From NCBI GenBank assembly GCA_000708835.1, contig DF237370.1, positions 50,933 to 81,978 of the forward strand: DNA of 31,046 nt, written 5' to 3'. Made by a program: the position numbers and the translations under genes. The DNA comes from Klebsormidium nitens (Eukaryota; Streptophyta; Klebsormidiophyceae; Klebsormidiales; Klebsormidiaceae). Position 1 is the stretch's first letter, and every line of letters begins with the position of its first letter. Below the pieces are notes generated by a model. It worked only from the letters and a program-made list of their open reading frames with translations. It was not told the DNA's origin and did no database searches. Shown in pieces: positions 10,744 through 19,055 of the stretch.

Positions 10744-12376
10744 TCGGGGGATGGCAACAACGGATGACTCAGCAAAAGTCGCTGACTAGCTTGCAAAAGT
10801 CAAAATACATGGAGATTAGTACCGTAGCGTCTACTACCTGGTCGGGCCCATGCACTTGTATTCTTCTAGATACTGTTTATTAGATTCGTCCTTGAATTAT
10901 TTTGTTCATCCTCACTGAGTCAGCATTTGTACATCCCCCCTCAGGCTGGCGTACTAACATGTTACACGCTGCCAATGTTTCGACGCATGTACCAGTGCGT
11001 ACACACAAATACACTCGAAACGTAGCATGCATGATTGATGCTCACGTATGAATGCGCGCGGCAGCTGGCATGCTTATAAATGTATGCCACAGCTAGATGG
11101 ATACATTTGTGCCGCGCCCGATCAATTGATATTTAAAATCTTCCGCGCGACAGGATAACTAATCTGCTCGTATTCGAATAAATGATCGACCTATAGAGTA
11201 GTAGAGACGGTCGGACGGTTTTAGCTAGGCAGATCGATAAACAAGTCCGGTGAATCCGCATGCGAGAGGTTGCATGTCAGATTAAATGTACAGCTCAATT
11301 GAAGACATGGCGGCACTTCCCATAGAGCACGCGGCGCGGACCCTTTTACAAAGATCCCCGCTATCTTCGAGCTCAAAACGCAGTGCGCGCTGGCCGGTTA
11401 AGGTATCCGCAAAGTGTTTGCTCAACCTGCATGGCAAATGCTTCGTTAGAGAACCTAGGAGTGCCGACTCGCGGAAGCCAGTTCCTGCTCATGAAATCCT
11501 GCTCAAAGTAGCTAGCCTAGGCTAGCCAGCTCGCAAACCCTGTGCCAATGGTTCGAATCGTTAGCGGCTTCTCGAGTAGAACAATCCTATGTGCTCGACT
11601 TACAGCCTCTAGGTAAACAGCCAGGTCGGCGCCTTCTTTCCTTCACTGGTCGAGGAAACTGATAATCGATGCGCAGGTGCTCATTCCAATTTCGGAGCGC
11701 TGGTCAGCCAGATGTGGTACTGACCTTCGACTTGACCCACCAGAAGCTACAGATACGACGAATCTAGCGATCAAGCCGTTGCTCGACATGGTTGTCAGAC
11801 TGAGCTGAGCCGCGTGAAGAGGCACCTTCAAAGATTCTGATTGAACTGCGGGCTCGACTAGGCCAGGTCATAGAATCTTTCCAACTTCCTTTGTCGAAGA
11901 GTCGTTTAGAGACTTTCTCTGGAATGGGAGCCCTTGGAATGCTGCAGACAATCTGCCAGCTCATATAGCCCTGACTCTAAGCAGGCAAGAAAGCATTTAA
12001 AAGCGCTACCCTGCTTTTCTCGTCAGTATCGACTGCTCCGAGACTGCTCCTCAGCAAAGTGATGGCGGGCTGATAAGCAAGGAATCGACATCACGGTATG
12101 AATATGCTTGCAACCTCGTGGAACGTATGATAAACAAGCTTAGCTTCGACGCGATTTCAAATCCATTTCGAACCAGTGACGTATCCAGACACGTCTCAAG
12201 GGTTTAGCTGACCCTATGCGCGCATGCGTGGCGCGCCTGCGCCAACCGTCGGCGCCCGTCCCCCAGCGCGCGCGCCCGGCGTGCGCTCGCGAAGTGAAGT
12301 AAACGGACCGCGCACGCGATGCCTTCGGTGTAGCATGTAGCGGGTAGAGTGTTCGACTTTTGTCTGCAATTAGGTT
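10744..12376. other. Intergenic region between PPME1 and the BTB pseudogene
   Basis: Only short open frames are present. The first 500 bases after the PPME1 stop are AT-rich and should include its 3' end, although I see no certain poly(A) signal. A 16-bp palindrome GCTAGCCTAGGCTAGC lies at 11511-11526. A possible BTB relic is listed separately. A CpG-dense patch at about 12216-12295 lies just before the BTB pseudogene and may be its former promoter. Confidence 0.6.
11640..11966 (+). pseudogene. Possible relic of a third BTB-family copy
   Basis: On the + strand, forward frames contain fragments in the same order as in the downstream BTB gene. IKPLLDMV (from 11769) resembles TKPLLEMF. KILIELRARLGQVIESF resembles the segment around FISEQLRSLSRAQLSDPLESM. 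LGMLQTICQLI before a stop at about 11964 resembles ARVLNLSTIQLI. At DNA level AAGCCGTTGCTCGA is identical to the intact gene. Stops and deletions separate the fragments. The match is weak and based on eye alignment only. Confidence 0.35.
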
Positions 12377-12397
12377 TTGACGCCCTACCAACACGCC

Positions 12398-14270
12398 ATG
12401 GCGGCGGATCAGGCGCTCAGTCTCCTCTCCGGCATGGATCTGCTGAACAGTGACCAGCAGCCAGACGTGGTTGTTGTTCTGTTGCTTGCAAGGTCAGAAG
12501 AGGAGCCAGAGTCTGCTAAGAGGCGTTGCAGAAGGGAAGAGCCAAGAAGGCTTGCGCTCCACTCGACGGTGCTCAGACAAGGGAGCCCCTTCTTTGCCGC
12601 ACTCCTCCGCTGGGATTCTGAGCGTGACACCAAAGGCCAGGAGCCCCTTCAAGAAGTGGTGGTAGAGGGATGCCAAGACCTGGATGCCAGCGTGCTTGCT
12701 CTCCAATTGCTCTACTGTAGGGTTTTGAACAAAACGCCTGTTGGCCAAATCATCGTACAAGGGGTGGAGCACGCCCTCGCAGTTCTGAAGGCATGTACCT
12801 ACTTCCCGTCCGAGTCTGGCATCGAATACTGCAGGTCATTCTTGGGAGCAGCAAAATGGGACCACAATGATCGGGAAAGCATTCATCTGTGCTTTGGAAA
12901 CTTGGGGTTGGAGCTGGGAACGGACTTGACAGAAAGATTGAACGTCCAAAAGAGCAAGACTGTTCACGGGAGATCGTAAGCAGATTGTTTGCGGCTGCTC
13001 TATCTCTGGAAGGCCCTACCTTTGAACAAAGCAACGACCAACTCGGGACATGCAACCTGATCGAATCAGAAAGACCACGCATTGTGCTACAAGAGCAGGC
13101 AAAATCAGGCTGGGTTGGTTTGGACTTTGAAACAGTCCAGCAGATTGCAAGCGAAAGGATTCTGCAGCGTCCTTGGTTCACGAGAATCTTGCATCAAGTG
13201 GAATTCCTATGGGTTCGGCCTGAGGAAAATCTGGAGCAGTTTGTTCGGGAGGTTTCCTGCTTGGCCTGGCTAACCAGCTTCAGCCTTGATCACAAGCTAG
13301 CGCTCGGCTCCTTGAAGACTCTCTGGACATCCGACGACGCAGAGAATTTTGTAAGTCGTGTTCCAGAAATATTCGTCAAGCTGAATGACGATGCAGTGAC
13401 TAAGCCGCTGCTCGACGTGTTCGCGCAGCTTTTCTTGAAGCCACTTGAAAAGCTCTTCATCTGCGCTTCTGAGGAACCCTTGCCGTTTTCTGAAGAGCGG
13501 AGCCGAACGAACTTGCTGCGACTCTGGGTGCCTATCATGCTAACATTCGAGCAAGCAGAGCTTCTACATTTCTACTTCGAACCATATTGGATTGAGGCCA
13601 TCTTCAACTCGCTGTCACAAGAAGCAAAACATGGTTTCCTGGAAAAGTGGTTGGGCGAGAAGATCATCCTGTCACCAGACGTCTTGGAAAAAGGAACGGT
13701 TGGAAACTTCCTCAACACACAAGTGGAGTGCTATCTTATTCAACTAGAGCGTGACTCAGTGGAATCTATTTCGCAGCAGATTGAGGCCTTAAGAAAAAAC
13801 TTGTGACGAAAGCGTAAAAATCACTTTGTCAGGGTTCTGGTTTTACAAGCGGCTACATTGATCAAAAACGAACCTCAGAGGGTTCGAGAGCTTGCACAAC
13901 TCTGGTCGCAAACGGACATGACTCGAAAATTCGTCTAGGCTCGCCTCAGGAATCTCGTTTTCTGCAACCTTCGGCGGTCATTCTGGGAGCAGTCGCTGAC
14001 GTCAACAACCTGGTGCCAAAGAGCATCAGATTCGCATTTCTCAGTAAAGTGCTGCCGATGCTTCTCGAGGCAGACAAGGCTAGAGACCTGAAAGAGGACA
14101 CCGTGAACCACTTTGAGACCGTCCTCTCGACTCTATCAATCGGAGAACAGGAGCATTTAGCACTGATCTGGGTGAAGGGGCTTGTTCAGAAGGACTGCAC
14201 TGGCGCTCACGACGGCGGTTTCCTACTTGATCAAGTCTTCGATAGGTGGTGCAAGTCGCGGACGGCATAG
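12398..14270 (+). pseudogene. BTB/POZ-domain gene, disabled copy
   Basis: This copy aligns along nearly its whole length with the intact gene at 15600-17522, from QPDVVVVLL through LHSTVLRQGSPFFAALLRW to the C-terminal FDRWCKSRTA. It starts at ATG 12398 in a good context (GCCATGG); an in-frame ATG also lies at 12377. Four lesions are visible: a frameshift near 12945, apparently a 4-base loss relative to the sister gene; a TGA at 13804-13806; a TAG at 13936-13938; and a further frameshift between about 13940 and 13985. Similarity continues past each lesion, for example LWSQTD against FWSERD, so introns are an unlikely explanation. A truncated 194-residue protein with only the BTB domain could still be made from the first frame. 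It was formed by tandem duplication with the next gene. Confidence 0.85.
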
Positions 14271-14831
14271 CGGTCAGCAATCTCGCAACTTGCGGACCTG
14301 AGAACCTTTGAGGTGTCAGAAGTGAAAGCTTTTTACGACCTTTTGGTAGATAACAAGAATATGGATGATGACAAATGTCAGTCTGATCAAAGATAAAAAC
14401 AAGCGTGGAACTAGATCGAGTGAAAATGTATTTTTGGTGCTTAAATTGAGGTCCTGTCGTGGTTCGAAGCTGTAATCGAATCATTTGGTATATTGTTTCG
14501 ACTTGTCTGACTCTTATGAGCGAACTTACGACTTAGCTGCTCTTGATGTAGATTTGGGATGCGTTCATAAGGCACAATGTTATACCTTCTGTCGACTAAT
14601 GCAGCTATGGAATCCTCTAGTGGTTATATATGATTGCCTGTTTTGAGACCTGATAACTACCTCCCGGCTCACTCATGTTTCTTCTTCCAGTGAGGATGAG
14701 GGCACGGAATTCTTTTGTGAGCGGCCCACACCACGTGATTGACGAGATCGACGGGCTGTGGAACTAATGGTCACAGAAAGTCGATGATGCAGCTCGACGT
14801 GCATTCACGAAGGGTGGCACTCTACATAATA

Positions 14832-15254
14832 TTAAACTTCAGGCGGGTTCTTGACGGTGCAGATTTGCTTAGCATGGGCCGATGGATAGAACTTCTTCTT
14901 TGTACTCAAGCTGCAATTTGTTGCATTTGCACAAAACGTGACCTCAAAAGATTGCTCGAATGAGTTTCGGATCTTGAGTTCCTTTGGCTGGCATGGATGC
15001 CCGGAGACTAGCTCTAGACACTGAATGTACTGCCGATGTGGATGCACGGACACGAGCACGCTAATCATGGATCCAAAAATGCTTTCTAGGCCGTGCTGGA
15101 TGATTTTGGACGAAGCTGGGTTTGCGTGTGGATTGCATTCGAGCCGCAACATGAGCATATAGGCTTTGTCGCTGATTTTGTGGTCATTCCAGTGGTGGTG
15201 TTCCTCAGCTGGTACAACTGTTGAGAGCATTGATGATTTTCCGAAAAATCTCAT
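14832..15254 (-). CDS. Unrecognised open reading frame, 140 aa
   Basis: This is an uninterrupted 140-codon frame on the strand opposite the BTB pair, lying between them. Its composition looks protein-like (YMLMLRLECNPHANP, ELKIRNSFEQSFEV). I recognise no domain, signal peptide or membrane segment. It may be a fragment of a former gene or mobile element, or a chance frame; nothing in the context supports expression. Confidence 0.25.
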   Translation of the reverse strand: MRFFGKSSMLSTVVPAEEHHHWNDHKISDKAYMLMLRLECNPHANPASSKIIQHGLESIFGSMISVLVSVHPHRQYIQCLELVSGHPCQPKELKIRNSFEQSFEVTFCANATNCSLSTKKKFYPSAHAKQICTVKNPPEV

Positions 15255-15487
15255 TCCTCTGTCCGGATCATTCGACCCAGGGTCTTTGAATGCACGGTAT
15301 TGGCAAGTTCATGAAAGCGAGTATTCGAGAAGCGCGTAAAGCATCTACGTTCTCTTCCTATGTGCCGTGCCTTGTTTAGAGTTACCTGCAAGTTGACGTT
15401 ACTCAATACGGAAGGGCTCGAAAGGCGACGCGGCCGCGATGCCTGAAGCGGCGACAAAAAACGGGTTTTCGATCCGGGTAACCAACC

Positions 15488-15511
15488 GACACGTCACCAG
15501 ACACGTCACCT
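15488..15511 (+). promoter_or_regulatory. Two ACGTCA elements upstream of the BTB gene
   Basis: GACACGTCACC is repeated head to tail with a 12-bp period, about 90-110 bases before the start codon. The ACGTCA core, here within ACACGTCAC, is a known class of plant bZIP site. The tandem spacing of about one helical turn would put both on the same DNA face. Binding is inferred. Confidence 0.45.
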
Positions 15512-15574
15512 TCCGGTCACGCGTGGTTCAACTTATGTAACATCTTAAGTCGCGTTTGTTCATGTGAATTCAAG

Positions 15575-15628
15575 ATGTCACTTGATGGCTTCCTGCTAAA
15601 TGGAATCAAAGTTTGCAATGGAGAGTAA
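15575..15628 (+). promoter_or_regulatory. Upstream ORFs before the BTB start
   Basis: Two short frames precede the main ATG at 15600. One starts at 15575, has 17 codons and overlaps the main start out of frame, ending with TAA at 15626-15628. The other, ATG GCT TCC TGC TAA at 15585-15599, ends on the base before the main ATG. If the transcript starts upstream of these, they could lower translation from 15600 or favour the in-frame ATG at 15618. Confidence 0.45.
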
Positions 15629-17522
15629 AAGTTTTCTTCCCCTGGCAGGCGCCGAGTTCGTCAATGGAGACGAGCAGCCAGACGTGATTGTGTCGTTGAA
15701 ACTCAAGGAACTGGGAGCCGCAGCTAAGTCCCATAGAAGGAGACGCAAGCAGGTAATGCCGCGAAGGCTTGAACTGCACTCTTCAGTTCTAAGAGAAGGC
15801 AGCCCCTTCTTTGCCGCTCTCCTGCGCTGGGAAGCTGCTTCTGCGAAGGTCGCCGACCAAATTCCACAACTGGCTGTAGACGGATGCGGGGATCTGGACT
15901 CTAGCGTGCTTGCTCTTCAGCTGCTCTATTGTGATGTTTTGAACAAACCAGCCGTAGGTCGAGTAGTCCTCCAAGGAGTGAAACAGGCTCTCTCAATTCT
16001 GGAGGCTTCCAGCTACTTCTTGAACGACTTTGGCGTAGAGCACTGCAAGAGTTTCTTGGAAGCAGCCAAGTGGACCCCGCAAGACCGCGAGGCGATTGGA
16101 AGCTGCTTCAAAGGCTTGGTTTTGGAGATGGGACCTGATTTGTCTGCAAGGATGAACGTGGAACCCAAAGACAAGGCTGCTGCGCAGGCGATTGTAAGAG
16201 GCCTTTTTGACGCGGCAATTTCCCCAGATGGCCCCACTTATGAACAAAAGAAATCCGCGTTCTACTTCTTCAAACAGTTCGCCGTGAAAACCACAGAACG
16301 GCCAAGAAAGTTACTAGAAGAGCAAGCAGATGCAGGCTGGATCGGTCTGGATGCCAAGACCGTCCAAAGCATCGCCGAGGGTCAGATCCAGAAGCTGAGT
16401 TTTGCACGAGCTCTGAGACTACTGATGAACCTGAGATTCTGGTGTGGGGAAAGCGATTCTTTCGAGATTCTGTTCAGAGAAGAGCACCTAAGGCCCTTCA
16501 TCCGCGAGCTTTCGTGCTTGGGCTGGCAAACTGCGTTCTGCTTGAGACACGGACTTGGTCTTACGTCGGTAGAGGCTTTCTGGACGTCCAACGAAGCGCT
16601 GCAGTTTGCGACGGGATCCTCTCAGAAACTGTTCAGCCTGTACGATAATCGGGCCACTAAGCCGTTGCTCGAGATGTTTGGGAAGCTGATCTTTGAACCC
16701 TTGGAGAAGCTGTTCATCTGTGCCAGCGACAAGAACTCGGGATTTGGCAAGAAAGATAGAGCCACGTTGATGCAGATTTGGCTTCCAGTCTTGCTGAGGT
16801 TTGAACAAGCTGTGCTCCTGGGGGCAAACTTCAAGCCGTCGAGCGTAGAAACTCTGTTCATGTCGCTGTCTCAGGCAAAAAAGCAGGATTTGCTTGAGAA
16901 GTGGTCATCTGAGGAGGTCAGCGTATCAGCGAACATCTCTGCAGAGGGGACAATCCAGAAGTTTATAAGCGAGCAGCTGCGGTCTCTTTCTCGAGCGCAA
17001 CTAAGTGATCCGTTGGAAAGCATGGCTCGCCAGGTTGAGGCTTTCAAGGGGGCTAAGGACCAAAGTCGCAAAGATGAAGTAGCCAGAGTCTTAAATCTAT
17101 CAACTATCCAGCTGATTAGAATGGAGCCCCACCGAATCTGCGATCTGGCCAAGTTCTGGTCAGAGAGGGACATCGCGTCTTCAATCTTGATTAGAGACTA
17201 CTCTCTGATTCTAGACACCTCGGTGCGCATCCTGGAAGCAACCGCTGACGTCAACAACTTGGTCCCGGGAAACGTCAGGTTCTCGTTCCTGAGTTCCGTT
17301 CTGCCAATCCTGCTTGAAGCGGACAAAACGGGTGGTCTCAAGAAAGAGGCGGCAGAGGCTTTTGAGACCGTCCTTTCCACACTGGCAACTTGCAAGCAAG
17401 AGCAACTGGCGCTGCGGTGGTCCAAAAAAACAGGACAGAAAGATACGGACAGTACTGAGCATCTGAATCGGCTCTTCTTGGATGAAGTCTTCAGCAAGTG
17501 GTGTGAAACGCCCACGTCGTAG
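15600..17522 (+). CDS. BTB/POZ domain-containing protein, intact copy
   Basis: This is a single-exon gene of 640 aa. An N-terminal BTB/POZ-like fold runs from about residue 27 to 165: the first strand is PDVIVSLKL, the conserved helix region is LHSSVLREGSPFFAALLRW (59-77), then LALQLLYCDVL, and LSILEASSYF (131-140). The rest is helical and rich in Leu and Lys, resembling the BACK-like C-terminal part of plant BTB proteins of the At1g63850 type, where BTB proteins often serve as CUL3 ubiquitin-ligase adaptors. A basic run, SHRRRRKQ (44-51), interrupts the BTB domain and could be a surface loop or nuclear signal. No signal peptide or membrane segment is seen. It is the functional sister of the disabled copy upstream. 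Subfamily and target are not certain; another in-frame start lies at 15618. Confidence 0.82.
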   Translation: MESKFAMESKSFLPLAGAEFVNGDEQPDVIVSLKLKELGAAAKSHRRRRKQVMPRRLELHSSVLREGSPFFAALLRWEAASAKVADQIPQLAVDGCGDLDSSVLALQLLYCDVLNKPAVGRVVLQGVKQALSILEASSYFLNDFGVEHCKSFLEAAKWTPQDREAIGSCFKGLVLEMGPDLSARMNVEPKDKAAAQAIVRGLFDAAISPDGPTYEQKKSAFYFFKQFAVKTTERPRKLLEEQADAGWIGLDAKTVQSIAEGQIQKLSFARALRLLMNLRFWCGESDSFEILFREEHLRPFIRELSCLGWQTAFCLRHGLGLTSVEAFWTSNEALQFATGSSQKLFSLYDNRATKPLLEMFGKLIFEPLEKLFICASDKNSGFGKKDRATLMQIWLPVLLRFEQAVLLGANFKPSSVETLFMSLSQAKKQDLLEKWSSEEVSVSANISAEGTIQKFISEQLRSLSRAQLSDPLESMARQVEAFKGAKDQSRKDEVARVLNLSTIQLIRMEPHRICDLAKFWSERDIASSILIRDYSLILDTSVRILEATADVNNLVPGNVRFSFLSSVLPILLEADKTGGLKKEAAEAFETVLSTLATCKQEQLALRWSKKTGQKDTDSTEHLNRLFLDEVFSKWCETPTS

Positions 17523-18403
17523 AATAATGGTTCAAGCCCTCTTTCATGCAATTGGCAACTAGAAAGTAGTAAGCACTAAGCAGGTTACTGGACAATGTTT
17601 AGAGTTAATACCTCTACGAAAGAGTCATGCACGGCAAAGCTGCCGCCCCGTATCGTTCAGGAAACGATATTGTGCAGCCCGGCCTCGATCTCTCGCAGCA
17701 ATCATGTATGCCACATACAATGTTTGGATCAATCAGATTGATCATTGGCCCGTCGGATTAAAAGTCCCTTGAAAGAGTCGGACATTAGCATACGTTGGAA
17801 CGTGCATTATCCCATCCTCACATGAGCTCGTGGCGCCAGACCGGTGCCGACAAAAGTCTTAATTGACTTTCGGATATGCATGATGCCGGGTGTGACGGTG
17901 GCCTTTGTATCATACTAAGTACTGCCAGCGCGCAGCGCCTAGCAGGCTTCAGGCCGGCTCCGCATGCATGCATCAAGTACGTAACCCGCGATCAGAGAGC
18001 GCGCCTTAACTTGCATGAGTCAATTAGGTAGGTGTTAGCTTACTCAAGAGCTAGACGATCCGTCGGACAATCAATAGATATGACATGTGCGTATACTCTC
18101 GATATATACCTCAGTATTTGCGCATCCATCGCAATACATGATATACTAGAGTGATGAGCCATTGGCAACCTGCATGCATAGAACGTCTATATGTTCAATG
18201 GGCCTGATATGTCGTTGTTGAGTCTGTGCATTAAGTTATTCCTACCGTACTTGGATCATTCTCATTGCGCTCTGAAGCCGCGCTTCAAATCCGTTTCAAG
18301 TTTGGTAACTTCAACTAGCTGGAGCGGCCAGGCATCTACACCGATTCCAACAGTCAATATGCACAAACAAACTTGGTCGAAAGGAGAGTGACGTCGCCCC
18401 TTG

Positions 18404-18457
18404 TGCATGCAATCCAAGCGACAGGCCGCTTCCTCGACATACATTGGATTGCATGCA
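18404..18457. repeat. 14-bp inverted repeat with TGCATGCA ends
   Basis: TGCATGCAATCCAA at 18404-18417 is matched exactly by its reverse complement at 18444-18457, with 26 nt between. The outer 8 bases are the self-complementary RY core TGCATGCA. It could be a paired B3-type factor site or a small hairpin. Confidence 0.7.
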
Positions 18458-18656
18458 AAGCTACCTGACCGACCTCAGTGATGCTAATGGAAGCGCAACC
18501 GTTTCGGCTGCAAATCAAATTCACGCATCCGTCAATCTCGGAGTTTCAAACTCATCTATGTCTGCACAATGAACCCCAATCCGCCCTCGCCAATAAGTCG
18601 TCTGGCTACATAACAAATCGCTTTACTGTACGAGTGTCCTATGATTTGACAACAGA

Positions 18657-18682
18657 GGCCACCGAAGGCAGCTTCGGTGGCC
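18657..18682. repeat. Perfect 11-bp hairpin
   Basis: The stem GGCCACCGAAG / CTTCGGTGGCC has a 4-nt loop GCAG. It is strong and GC-rich, about 1.1 kb past the BTB stop, so a role as its transcript end is unproven. Confidence 0.65.
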
Positions 18683-19055
18683 CTATCTCTGGCGGGACAC
18701 ACGACTTCAGCTTGCCCTCACTCTCCTTGACGCTCGGCAGGGGGAGGAACCAATTGAATGGCCCTGCAAAGCCGACGAGGCACGTCAATCAGTTTCTTTT
18801 TCTTACTTGATCGGGCAACCCAGCCTGCTCCCTTCCACATGTAACGTTTAGCTATTCTTGCACCTCATGTAGCGAGAATCCGGGTTCTTTGCGATATCTC
18901 TCCATCAGCAGTCTGAGATTGAGAGTCGACAACATCAGAGAGCAACTTAGGGAATCTTGATGCAGGCCTCGATCAACTTTCGTCCCCTTCCGCACAACTA
19001 GGCGTCGCCTCAGGTTCGATAACTGGCCAACTTTTGGACTATTCCGGCCGCTCAT

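Larger units (their letters stand above)
17523..19055. other. Intergenic region between convergent BTB and CtpA genes
   Basis: Both flanking genes end here, so it should hold two 3' ends. No supported gene is seen; the 110-codon frame at 18478-18810 has no recognisable content. CATGCATG-type (RY) motifs recur near 17963, 18172, 18404 and 18451. Two small inverted repeats are listed separately. Confidence 0.6.

Noticed and set aside
11550-11559. GTTCGAATC, resembling a tRNA B box
   Set aside because: No matching A box, anticodon arm or acceptor stem could be drawn around it.
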